From Bacteroidaceae bacterium (GTDB lineage: Bacteria > Bacteroidota > Bacteroidia > Bacteroidales > Bacteroidaceae), in NCBI GenBank assembly GCA_017622495.1, contig JAGAQY010000034.1, forward strand, positions 20,357 through 84,356: 64,000 nt of DNA, given 5' to 3'. Below, one piece after another: positions 27,657 to 36,356 of the stretch (the stretch's first letter is position 1; each line of letters begins with the position of its first letter). The notes under the pieces were generated by a model. It searched no databases. It was not told the DNA's origin and worked only from the letters and a program-made list of their open reading frames with translations. Made by a program: the position numbers and the translations under genes.

Positions 27657-29270
27657 ATGAAAGCAAATAAATATATCACCTTATTGTTCGCATCGGCTGC
27701 CATGTTTGCAGCCTGCGAAGAAGGCGATGCGCTGCAAGGCGGCACCGTAACAGCGGAGCAAAAGTCTGAAGTGGCTCAGGAGAATCCTGCAAAGCTGTCG
27801 AGCGACATGAACGCTTTGAAGGACAACCTCATCCAGTTCGGCACCATCTCAACAAGCACATCGACCAATCACCTCGACTTCGGTTTCCCCGCACTTTGCC
27901 TGATGTTCGACCAGGCTGGTCAAGATATGGTGTCAGAGAACCACGGTTACAACTGGCTGAGCGATCAGTTGATGCTGCAAGACCGTGTGAAGACCTCTTC
28001 GTACAACAACTTCATCTGGAAACTGCACTTCCAGCACATCAAGTCGGCCAACGACATCCTCAAGACCTTGGTAAGCGATGAAGAGCCACAAGGACAGATT
28101 GCGAACTATATCGGTCAGGCATTGGCCTCACGTGCGTTCGACTATCTGCAGTTGGTACAGGCCTATCAGTTCACCTATCTCGGCCATGAAGAAGAACTGG
28201 CTGTGCCCATCGTAACAGAAACGATGAGCGAAGAGGAAGCGATGAACAATCCTTTGGCTACAGTAAAGGATGTGTACACACAGATTATGGATGACCTCGA
28301 CACTGCCATCCCCTATCTGGAGAACAATCCTGTCGATGGCGACAAGGCACAGATCAATGCTGCCGTAGCCTATGGCCTTCGTGCTCGTGCCAACATGCTG
28401 ATGGGTGAATATGCCAATGCTGCCACTGACGCAGCCAAGGCTCTTGAACTGTCTGGCGCTACTCCTTATTCTATAGAGGAGGTTTCTGTGCCCTCATTCA
28501 ACAATGTTGCCAACTCTTGGATTTGGGGTTCTATCATCACTACAAACAATGATGTAGTGCAGACTGGTATCATCAACTGGCCCTCGCACCTCTGCTCTAT
28601 GACGGGTAACGGCTACACCACTGGTATCGGTATGAATGTAGTACACAAGCGCATCAACTCTGCTCTGTGGGAGCGCATTCCCGAAACAGACGTTCGCAAG
28701 GGTTGGTGGGTAAATGCTGATATGTTCTCTCCCAACTTGGAGTATGCTTATGGTGCAGGCGCTTCGGCAGGTATTGCCAATGCGGCAGTGTTCGCCACAT
28801 ATACCAACGTGAAGTTTGGTCCTCAGGACAACATCGTTTTCAACACCGAGAACTCACAGGACTGGCCTTTGATGCGTGCCGAGGAGATGCTTCTCATCCA
28901 AGCCGAGGCATTGGGTCGCAGCGCTGGTGTTGATGCAGGTAAGCAAGTACTTGAAGGTTTTGTAAAGAACTATCGTGACCCCGCTTACACTTGCACAGCC
29001 ACCGACCTTGACGCTTTTGTTGACGAGGTATGGTTCCAGCGTCGTGTCGAGCTTTGGGGCGAAGGTTTCTCACTCTTCGATGTTCTCCGCTTGAAGAAGC
29101 CTATCATCCGTAAGGGTGCCAACTTCTCAGGCAACGTAACCTTCGAGGATCTTCCTGCCGAGTCACCCATCTTCATCTACTCTATTCCCGAATCAGAGAG
29201 AGAAGCAAACAAGGGTATCGATGTATCGCTCCTAAGAGAAGACCCCGTAGCTCCTAAGGCTATCATGTAA
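27657..29270 (+). CDS. SusD/RagB-family surface lipoprotein (SusD2)
   Basis: A 537-residue SusD-like lipoprotein (MKANKYITLLFASAAMFAAC, Cys20), partner lid of SusC2. The helical TPR-like part includes GQALASRAFDYLQLVQAYQF. The C-terminal family signature QRRVELWGEGFSLFDVLRLK is present. It is 22 nt downstream of susC2 and is followed by a strong terminator that is nearly identical to the one ending the susC3 operon. There is no third lipoprotein gene in this module, unlike the other two. Confidence 0.95.
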   Translation: MKANKYITLLFASAAMFAACEEGDALQGGTVTAEQKSEVAQENPAKLSSDMNALKDNLIQFGTISTSTSTNHLDFGFPALCLMFDQAGQDMVSENHGYNWLSDQLMLQDRVKTSSYNNFIWKLHFQHIKSANDILKTLVSDEEPQGQIANYIGQALASRAFDYLQLVQAYQFTYLGHEEELAVPIVTETMSEEEAMNNPLATVKDVYTQIMDDLDTAIPYLENNPVDGDKAQINAAVAYGLRARANMLMGEYANAATDAAKALELSGATPYSIEEVSVPSFNNVANSWIWGSIITTNNDVVQTGIINWPSHLCSMTGNGYTTGIGMNVVHKRINSALWERIPETDVRKGWWVNADMFSPNLEYAYGAGASAGIANAAVFATYTNVKFGPQDNIVFNTENSQDWPLMRAEEMLLIQAEALGRSAGVDAGKQVLEGFVKNYRDPAYTCTATDLDAFVDEVWFQRRVELWGEGFSLFDVLRLKKPIIRKGANFSGNVTFEDLPAESPIFIYSIPESEREANKGIDVSLLREDPVAPKAIM

Positions 29271-29295
29271 TTACACATTACACCTATTATATATA

Positions 29296-29325
29296 TTCAG
29301 GGCACCGATGCGTCGGTGCCCTGAA
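29296..29325 (+). terminator. terminator of the susC2-susD2 module
   Basis: A perfect 13-bp stem (TTCAGGGCACCGA and TCGGTGCCCTGAA) with a 4-nt loop. The sequence from about 29279 (ATTACACCTATTATATAT) through the hairpin is almost identical to 36217-36262 after the susC3 operon. The stem sits 26 nt after the susD2 stop. Confidence 0.85.
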
Positions 29326-29360
29326 TTGTTTATTTAAGCTTACGAGTTCATAATCAGTTT

Positions 29361-30500
29361 CTAATATTCCGTAGCCAACCACTCACTGAAGAAGTAGTCG
29401 TAAATACGGTAGGCATCATCCTCTTGAGTTATCAAGTCGCTCTTCAACAAGCCTTTGATGGCCGACTGCACGGAGCTTGCCGATGGCAGGGCATATTTCT
29501 TCATAAAAGCCGAGGATGTGATGCCACGTGCCTTACGCTCCTTGGCTATAGCTTGAAGCACAAGTTTCTGCTTGGGAGGAAGATGAACGAGGATATCTTT
29601 GTAGCTCCCCTCTTGGGCGATGATGACATTCTTGCGTGCTGCCTCTATCTGGCTAGCAGTGCATAACGTGTCGAACGGAGTCAAGGCAAAGAGTTCATTC
29701 ATCATCAATTGTACATACCATGTACAGCCATCAAACATAGCGTATACCTGTTCTACCACCTCGCATTCAATATGTTTTCCTCGTTCCTCGAACAAGTGAA
29801 CGGCAAAATCACAGTACGCATTGATAGGGATAGGGGCGAGACTCATGCTGATGGCACTCTGATAGAACGGTTTGCTCGGCGAATTGAACATACGGCTCAT
29901 CGTATGGCGCTTGCTTCCTGCAAATACGAACATCGTCTGCTTGCATTGCTGTATCTTGGTGCGCAATAATGCCTCTAGATTTTTATCCTCGTACTCCGTT
30001 ATTTGTTGAAACTCATCGATGGCTACAATACAAGGCCGGTCGGCCGACTCTAGATAGGCGAAAATCTCGTCAAGGGTCGTTTGTGGAGACTGTATATAGC
30101 CCAATCCGATGTCAAATGAAGGTTCGCCCGTCATCGCATCCAATTTGAAGCCTACACGCAGCGAACTGATAGCCTGGAAGAAGCGTTCAGCCCACTGTGT
30201 TTTCTTAGGTTTCAATTCCTCGTAAATAGACTTACCCAGCAGATATACAAATTCTTCGAAGGAGGTTGTCGCATATATATCAACAAAGAAGGTGTAATAC
30301 TGGGATTTCAACTCCTCCTGATTGAAGCAATGGCGGATAAGGCCAGTCTTTCCTAAGCGACGTGGAGAAATCAATGCAACATTTCTACCATTCATTATCT
30401 GCTTGATAAAAAAAGACGTTTCCTCTTCTCTGTCGCAGAAATATCTGTCAGATACGTACTTACCCACAAGAAAGGGGTTCTGTATAAGCAATTCTTCCAT
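29361..30500 (-). CDS. AAA-family ATPase with C-terminal winged-helix-like region
   Basis: A 379-residue ATP-binding protein of the STAND/archaeal-ATPase-like type widespread in Bacteroidales. The Walker A motif SPRRLGKTGL is at residues 45-54 and the Walker B-like CIVAIDEFQQI lies about 150 residues later. The C-terminal ~90 residues (SSAFMKKYALPSASSVQSAIKGLL) look like a winged helix. A -7 box (TATATTTG, minus strand) at 30521-30528 supports the ATG complementary to 30498-30500 rather than one 24 codons upstream. It lies between the susC2 and susC3 modules, opposite in direction, and would be inside an A-C inversion. Its role is unknown; such ATPases have been suggested to act in regulation or defence, with no evidence here. 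Confidence 0.85.
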   Translation of the reverse strand: MEELLIQNPFLVGKYVSDRYFCDREEETSFFIKQIMNGRNVALISPRRLGKTGLIRHCFNQEELKSQYYTFFVDIYATTSFEEFVYLLGKSIYEELKPKKTQWAERFFQAISSLRVGFKLDAMTGEPSFDIGLGYIQSPQTTLDEIFAYLESADRPCIVAIDEFQQITEYEDKNLEALLRTKIQQCKQTMFVFAGSKRHTMSRMFNSPSKPFYQSAISMSLAPIPINAYCDFAVHLFEERGKHIECEVVEQVYAMFDGCTWYVQLMMNELFALTPFDTLCTASQIEAARKNVIIAQEGSYKDILVHLPPKQKLVLQAIAKERKARGITSSAFMKKYALPSASSVQSAIKGLLKSDLITQEDDAYRIYDYFFSEWLATEY

Positions 30501-30520
30501 ACGGTTCTCTAAATTTATTG

Positions 30521-30528
30521 CAAATATA
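30521..30528 (-). promoter_or_regulatory. -7 promoter box (TATATTTG) for the AAA ATPase
   Basis: An exact TAnnTTTG on the minus strand, 20 nt upstream of the chosen ATG. No clear TTTG -33 element is seen. Confidence 0.45.
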
Positions 30529-30679
30529 ATAATTATGACTGCAATAAAATAATAAACCGAGATTTTTTTCAAATAAGATTATTCAAATGGATTTCTTGGG
30601 TCATTTTATGTCCTAAATCTAGCCAGTTATTCTTTAAGAGCTGCGATAGCTTCTATATGCTTGCTAAACAATTGACAAC

Positions 30680-33600
30680 ATGCGATATACAAATATTCTC
30701 ATCCGCATAATGGCTTTTAGGCAAAGTAGCGCGAAGACTTTGATTGTGTCTTACATGGGTATGACCACTCAGGAAGTGACCATTCACCCCTATGTAAAGG
30801 TTGTTATGCAGTCAGATGCAGAAGTGTTGGAAGAGGTTGTGATTGCTGTGCCTTATGGTACTGTAAAGAAGGCAAACTTCTCAGGTTCTGCCGCTCAGGT
30901 GACTGGTGAGAAGTTGGCAGAGATGCAGGTTGCCAACATTTCTAACGCACTGCAAGGATCTATCGCTGGTGTGCAGACAGTATCTTCTTCAGGTACTCCT
31001 GGTTCAGGTTCGAGCATCCTTGTACGTGGTATCGGTTCTATCAGTGCTGGTCAAGAACCCCTTATCGTGGTTGACGGTGTACCTTATGAAGGTTCGTTGA
31101 ACTCTATCCCTTCTCAGGATATCGAGGCGTTGACCGTATTGAAGGATGCTGCTGCCAACTCTATGTATGGTGCTCGTGGTGCCAACGGTGTAGTAATGGT
31201 AACAACAAAGAGCGGTGGTAACCGTCGTCCACGTGTGAACTTCGATGCTCGCTATGGTGTGAATATCCGTGGCGTGAAGCCCTACAACTCTGTGACCGAC
31301 GCTGGCGAGTATTACGAGCTCTTGCATGAGTCTGTAACCAACCAGCTTGCAACTGAGATGGGCTATATGGCCGCTTCGCAGTATGCTGCTGACAACTTGA
31401 TTTCCAACTATGCCAAGTACAATATCTTCAGAGGCGTAGCTGACAACGCGATCATCAACCCCTTGACCGGTAAGTTGACAGCGGAGGCTGCTGCAGCAGG
31501 TCTTCTCTGGACTGACAACTGGATGAACAACATGCAGAACGGCGTTCACCAAGAGTATAACGTAAGTGTATCGGGTGGTAATGACAGAACTTCTGCTTAT
31601 ATGTCTGCAGGTTATCTGTCTGACGAGGGTATTGCTCCAGGTTCTGGATTCGACCGTATTTCTGTTCGTACAAAGATTGACCAGAAGATTTCTGACCGTA
31701 TCAAGACTGGCATTAGCTTGTCATACGCTCGCACCAATCGTAATTGGTTTGGTGATGAATCAAGCAACTATTCAAATATCTTCATGTCATCTCAGATGAT
31801 TGCCCCTATCTGTCCTGTATATCTGTACGATGAGAATGGTAACGTCATGATTGACGAGAAAACTGGTAACAAGATGTATGACTACGGTACAGAGCATGGC
31901 CGTGGCTATGCAGCACAATCTAACCCCTATGCACAGGCTCAGGACGGTATCAATGATGATGTAACCGACAACATCAGTGCCCGTGGTTATTTCAACTGGG
32001 AGATTGTAAAGGATTTGACCGTGTCGGCCAACATGGCATATGACGTGTTCTCACAGAATCAGATTCAGTTCACAACTCCTATTGCTGGTGATGCTGCAGC
32101 TGTTAATGGCCGTGGTTACCGTTATGCTACTCATACAGGCGTGTTCAATGTGAATGAATTGATTAACTGGACTCCTACATTCGGCCTCAGTGACTTGAAC
32201 GTCATGTTGGGTCACGAGTCTAACGAATACGACTATTCGTTGTTCTACGGTCACATGACCAACTTCGTGTCTCCCACCAACCCCGAATTCTCTAACGCCA
32301 TTAACTATCAGGATATGAGTTCTTACTCATACGGCAAGCAGCGTGAGGGTTACTTCGGCAAGGTTGACTATGACTTCGACGACCGTTACTACTTGACCGC
32401 AAGCATTCGTCGCGATGCCTCTTCAATGTTCCATCCCGATGCACGTTGGGGTACCTTCTGGGCTGTTGGCGGTAGCTGGCGTATTTCTAAGGAGTCGTTT
32501 ATGCGTGGCGCCTCTACTTGGTTGCAGGATGCTAAGGTAAAGGCTTCTTACGGTACACAGGGTAACGACAACCTATTGAACAGTTCTGGTTACGCATTGT
32601 ACAAGACTTATACTGACCTCTATTCTATCGCACGTGTTGACGGCAGTGCAGCTTTGTCTAAGTACCTTCGTGGAAACAAGGATCTCACATGGGAGAAGTC
32701 AAAAAACTTCAATGCTGGTGTCGAAGGTCGTCTATGGAATCGTGTAAACTTTGACGCTAACTTCTTCGTGAAGGAGACTACCGACATGTTGTTCTACAGT
32801 CCTCTGCCCGCATCACAGGGTAGCCCCTCTGGTATCTACAAGAATGAGATGGATATGAAGAACGTTGGTTTCGACTTCGAGTTGAGCGCTGACCTCTATC
32901 GCGCAGACAACGTATTGGTAACTATGGCTGTTAACGGCCTTACTTACAAAAATGCGTTGACCAAGCTCCCCGACAGCAAGGGCACAGAGGGTTATCAGAA
33001 TGGATACTACTTCCGTGAGCTCGGTAGCCCCCTCTACAACTGGTCGCTCTACGAATATGTAGGTGTAGATCCTCAGACTGGTCTTCCCCAGTACAATGAC
33101 TACTCTAATATCTACAAGCAGGTACAGGCCGAGGATCCTGCTACTGGCGAACCCCTCTTCAATGAGGATGGTACTCCTGTGATGGTTGACACCGATGAAA
33201 TTATTGGTGAGAAGGTAACCATAGTTAACTCTACTGAAGGCCTTAATGACCAAGACAAGCGTCACGATGGCAAGTCTTCTATCGCAGACTTCATCGGTGG
33301 TGTTTCACTCAGCGCTCAGGTTTATGGCTTCGACGTAGCTGTTCAGACTGCATTCCAGCTCGGTGGTTATGTATACGATGGCACATACGCTTCATTGATG
33401 ACCTCTGGTGCTAATGGTCAGACATTCCATACCGACATGGCCAACCGTTGGACCACTCCTGGTCAGGTAACTAATGTGCCCCGCCTCCACTACGAAGGTC
33501 CTACCGGTACCTATTCAAGCTCTATGAGCGACCGTTGGTTGACCTCTGCCTCTTACTTCTCGCTGAAGAATGTATCGGTTGGTTACACATTGCCCAAGAA

Positions 33601-33772
33601 TCTTACCAAGAAGGCAGGTATTGAGAAAGCACGTTTCTACCTCACTGGCGATAACATTTGGCTGAAGTCGGCTCGCAAGGGTCTTGATCCACGTCAGTAT
33701 GTTGACGGTTCTACTGGCTATGGCTATTCAGCAATGAGCACATATTCAGTAGGTGCTAGCTTGGTATTCTAA
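30680..33772 (+). CDS. SusC-like transporter body lacking its 5' end (SusC3, proposed silent cassette)
   Basis: The reading frame covers the carboxypeptidase-like domain end, plug (NALQGSIAGVQTVSSSGTPG, LKDAAANSMYGARGANGVVM) and full barrel of a SusC transporter, ending GASLVF. It has no signal peptide. Homology to other SusC proteins begins exactly at the 22-bp site 30721-30742 (encoding QSSAKTL). The codons before it (from the ATG at 30680 or 30710) resemble nothing in SusC. No TTTG/TAnnTTTG promoter is visible in 30600-30720. The frame is otherwise open for about 1016 codons and is followed by intact susD3 and lipoprotein genes, which argues against decay. I infer a promoterless cassette expressed only when the susC2 5' end is moved onto it. 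The start given is nominal. Confidence 0.88.
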   Translation: MRYTNILIRIMAFRQSSAKTLIVSYMGMTTQEVTIHPYVKVVMQSDAEVLEEVVIAVPYGTVKKANFSGSAAQVTGEKLAEMQVANISNALQGSIAGVQTVSSSGTPGSGSSILVRGIGSISAGQEPLIVVDGVPYEGSLNSIPSQDIEALTVLKDAAANSMYGARGANGVVMVTTKSGGNRRPRVNFDARYGVNIRGVKPYNSVTDAGEYYELLHESVTNQLATEMGYMAASQYAADNLISNYAKYNIFRGVADNAIINPLTGKLTAEAAAAGLLWTDNWMNNMQNGVHQEYNVSVSGGNDRTSAYMSAGYLSDEGIAPGSGFDRISVRTKIDQKISDRIKTGISLSYARTNRNWFGDESSNYSNIFMSSQMIAPICPVYLYDENGNVMIDEKTGNKMYDYGTEHGRGYAAQSNPYAQAQDGINDDVTDNISARGYFNWEIVKDLTVSANMAYDVFSQNQIQFTTPIAGDAAAVNGRGYRYATHTGVFNVNELINWTPTFGLSDLNVMLGHESNEYDYSLFYGHMTNFVSPTNPEFSNAINYQDMSSYSYGKQREGYFGKVDYDFDDRYYLTASIRRDASSMFHPDARWGTFWAVGGSWRISKESFMRGASTWLQDAKVKASYGTQGNDNLLNSSGYALYKTYTDLYSIARVDGSAALSKYLRGNKDLTWEKSKNFNAGVEGRLWNRVNFDANFFVKETTDMLFYSPLPASQGSPSGIYKNEMDMKNVGFDFELSADLYRADNVLVTMAVNGLTYKNALTKLPDSKGTEGYQNGYYFRELGSPLYNWSLYEYVGVDPQTGLPQYNDYSNIYKQVQAEDPATGEPLFNEDGTPVMVDTDEIIGEKVTIVNSTEGLNDQDKRHDGKSSIADFIGGVSLSAQVYGFDVAVQTAFQLGGYVYDGTYASLMTSGANGQTFHTDMANRWTTPGQVTNVPRLHYEGPTGTYSSSMSDRWLTSASYFSLKNVSVGYTLPKNLTKKAGIEKARFYLTGDNIWLKSARKGLDPRQYVDGSTGYGYSAMSTYSVGASLVF
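30721..30742 (+). repeat. proposed crossover site C at the 5' edge of susC3
   Basis: 22 bp identical to the reverse complement of 22276-22297; the inner 18 bp are identical to 24634-24651 in susC2. It lies in direct orientation to site B and inverted to site A. SusC similarity starts at this site and is absent upstream of it. Confidence 0.78.
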
Positions 33773-33800
33773 TCAATTAACGTAAAAAGATAATAAGAAT

Positions 33801-35342
33801 ATGAAATTAAATAAATATTTATCATTAGGCCTTATCGGTATTTCGTTGGGCTTTGCCTCTTGTGCAGATGACTTCTTGACTGCCGAGGACAAGCAATACG
33901 TAGACAAGGAGGTTATTACCGAACTTTTGGAGAATGATCCTACATTCATTGACAGTTACGTAAGCGGTATCTGGTCATGGATGTCAACATATGGTACCAC
34001 ATCTACTTCGCACGATGACTTTTCTGTGATGTCTGTGCTTCACGGCTGCGACATGCAGACTGAGGACATGACTATGTATTACTTCTCATGGTTTGGCTAC
34101 GACTATGGCTTCGAGAACCGCTCACACGACTACCGCCGTACCAATGTGAACTGGACTACTTTCTACACCATGATTAATAAGGCAAACGAGATTATCGACT
34201 TTTTCCCCGAAGAGCCCGAAGATCCCGCTTTGCGTGGTGCATTGGGTAATGCTTACGCTGTGCGTGCATACTCATACCTCTATCTGATTCAGTTGTTCCA
34301 AGACCCTACTGTGGGTGATGAGAACAACCGCGTATTGGCAACAGACTCACTGGGTGTACCCATTGTGGCTTCGTCTTCTGATGGCTATACTACCGAAGAG
34401 GCTGACGAACTCCAGGGCCGCAATACTGTAGCTAAGGTGTTTGAAGTAATCGAAAGCGACATCACTAAGGCTATCGGTCTTTTGGAAGGCTATGCACGTC
34501 CGTCAAAGAACTACATTGACAAGTCTGTAGCTCAAGGTATCGCTGCTCGCTATTACCTCTTGAAGCAGGATTGGACAAATGCTGCTGAAATGGCTAAGAA
34601 TGCTCGCGCTGAGTATCCTATCATGAGCGGTACTGCCGAGACCAACGGTATACGCGACGGTTTCATGGATGTAACCAACAGCGAGTGGATGTGGGGATTT
34701 GACCACAGCTCTGAAACTCAGACCACTTACGCCTCATTCTTCTCACACATCTCTAACCTCGCACCCGGTTATTCAGGTATTGAATATACTGGTCGTGGTG
34801 TTGATGCACGTCTTTTCAGCAAGATGTCTGTCAATGACTACCGCCGTGCTTATTGGTATCGTGATGGTGAAGGCAACACTCAATCCACTGCCGTAGGTGA
34901 GGCTACAGCTACTGCTCACAAGTTGCCTTGGGCTATGCTCAAGTTCGGTTGGAATGGTGACTGGACAATGGACTACATCTATATGCGTGCAGCAGAAATG
35001 GTGCTCATCGAGGCTGAAGCATACGCTCAGCTGGGCAACACAGCTCAGGCTGCAACCGTACTTGGCGAATTGATGGCACAGCGCGACCCCTCATGGTCTC
35101 AGGCTAATGCTACTGTTGAGGATGTATACTTGCAGCGTCGTCTTGAGCTTATCGGTGAAGGTTTCGGCTATTTCGACCTGAAGCGTCTGAACAAGGGTGT
35201 TGACCGTAACTATGAGGGTAGCAACCATATGGCTGGTTATAAGTTCGTTGTTCCTCAAGACAGTGTTTGCTGGACCTACCAGATTCCGCAGAGAGAAATG
35301 CAGGAGAACTCACACATCGCTGCAGATCAGCAAAATCCGTAA
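33801..35342 (+). CDS. SusD/RagB-family surface lipoprotein (SusD3)
   Basis: A 513-residue SusD-like lipoprotein (MKLNKYLSLGLIGISLGFASC, Cys21). It has GNAYAVRAYSYLYLIQLFQD in the TPR-like region and the C-terminal signature QRRLELIGEGFGYFDLKRLN. It lies 28 nt after susC3 and is intact, so the cassette downstream of the silent 5' end remains functional as a unit. It should be expressed only together with SusC3. Confidence 0.94.
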   Translation: MKLNKYLSLGLIGISLGFASCADDFLTAEDKQYVDKEVITELLENDPTFIDSYVSGIWSWMSTYGTTSTSHDDFSVMSVLHGCDMQTEDMTMYYFSWFGYDYGFENRSHDYRRTNVNWTTFYTMINKANEIIDFFPEEPEDPALRGALGNAYAVRAYSYLYLIQLFQDPTVGDENNRVLATDSLGVPIVASSSDGYTTEEADELQGRNTVAKVFEVIESDITKAIGLLEGYARPSKNYIDKSVAQGIAARYYLLKQDWTNAAEMAKNARAEYPIMSGTAETNGIRDGFMDVTNSEWMWGFDHSSETQTTYASFFSHISNLAPGYSGIEYTGRGVDARLFSKMSVNDYRRAYWYRDGEGNTQSTAVGEATATAHKLPWAMLKFGWNGDWTMDYIYMRAAEMVLIEAEAYAQLGNTAQAATVLGELMAQRDPSWSQANATVEDVYLQRRLELIGEGFGYFDLKRLNKGVDRNYEGSNHMAGYKFVVPQDSVCWTYQIPQREMQENSHIAADQQNP

Positions 35343-35369
35343 TCATTAATTACTCAATAAAAGAAGAAT

Positions 35370-36209
35370 ATGAAAAAGTTAAATATCAAATTCTTATCAA
35401 TTCTCACTCTCACAGCAGGCCTTCTGGCTAGCTGTGCTGATGAGGTGGTTGTAAAGGATGAAGCAGACAAGAATATCTTCCCCACATCTACTGTTTCTGT
35501 TTCTGACATGAAACTGGTAGAGAATGGAAGCAAAAGTATTGTAGTTTCTGCTGTTGTCGCCAACAGTGACACACTGAATGTGATGGAGTATGGCTTCGTT
35601 TACTCTACAAATGAAGACATGTCTGACCCTTCTGCTGTGAAGGTTGCAGTTAAGGAAGATGGTGAGATGAAAGCAAAGCTTTCTATAGCTCCCAGTACTA
35701 CCTATTATATAGCAGCCTATGCATACGTTCGTGGTGCTGCCGTACAGACTGAAACTATCGCTGTAACTACAAATGATCCCGATCCTATCACTGTAGCTTC
35801 ACTGAATGGCTCAACATATTATGCTACTGGTGTAGCTGATGCATGGGGAGATTCTTGGAACATTGAGACAACATTGGTTGCAGGTGAAGGTGACTCTATT
35901 TTCGTATGCAACCTTGATCCCTATTTTGCAACCAATGGATTCGTGGCAGCAAATGGTTACAATGTCCTTGGCGGTGTTCTGGCAGTTTCAGAAGATGGTT
36001 CTTCTGCGACTATTACATGCTCTCCTGGACAGGCTGTTGGCTATCAGGATGTCGTGTTCTATGGTTACGATATGGAAACAGGAAACATCCTTGACATCGT
36101 TATTGAGATCTATAACTATGGTCAGTCTGCAGCGCTTAAGAACTGGACTGGTACATACTCTGGTGGATGGTGGTCAATGATAAGTCCTTGTGCATTGACA
36201 CTTAAGTAA
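35370..36209 (+). CDS. SusE/F-position surface lipoprotein (susC3 operon)
   Basis: A 279-residue lipoprotein (MKKLNIKFLSILTLTAGLLASC, Cys22), third gene of the susC3 module, 27 nt after susD3. Residues ~45-135 form a fibronectin-like domain (LSIAPSTTYYIAAYAYVRG). The C-terminal half is a different beta domain rich in Gly, Asn and Tyr and ends with a Trp-rich segment (YSGGWWSMISPCALTLK). It probably helps substrate binding at the surface; the ligand is unknown. Confidence 0.78.
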   Translation: MKKLNIKFLSILTLTAGLLASCADEVVVKDEADKNIFPTSTVSVSDMKLVENGSKSIVVSAVVANSDTLNVMEYGFVYSTNEDMSDPSAVKVAVKEDGEMKAKLSIAPSTTYYIAAYAYVRGAAVQTETIAVTTNDPDPITVASLNGSTYYATGVADAWGDSWNIETTLVAGEGDSIFVCNLDPYFATNGFVAANGYNVLGGVLAVSEDGSSATITCSPGQAVGYQDVVFYGYDMETGNILDIVIEIYNYGQSAALKNWTGTYSGGWWSMISPCALTLK

Positions 36210-36232
36210 TTTATCATTACACCTATTATATA

Positions 36233-36262
36233 TTCAGGGCACCGACGCGTCGGTGCCCTGAA
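36233..36262 (+). terminator. terminator of the susC3 module, near-copy of the susC2 module terminator
   Basis: A perfect stem TTCAGGGCACCGA/TCGGTGCCCTGAA with loop CGCG. It differs from the hairpin at 29296-29325 by one loop base, and about 16 bp of the flanking sequence are also shared. Confidence 0.85.
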
Positions 36263-36356
36263 TTGTTATGCCCCTGCTAACTTTCGTGTGAAGCGTCTGC
36301 CGCGAGTATCAGTAGCAACACCAAATAAGAGTAATCTGATAGATGTAGTACTCTTA

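Noticed and set aside
24634..30742. Simple deletion between direct sites B and C as the main outcome
   Set aside because: It would irreversibly lose susD2 and the ATPase; with the inverted site A available, two reversible inversions give the same fusion. Deletion cannot be excluded, but it is not the favoured model.
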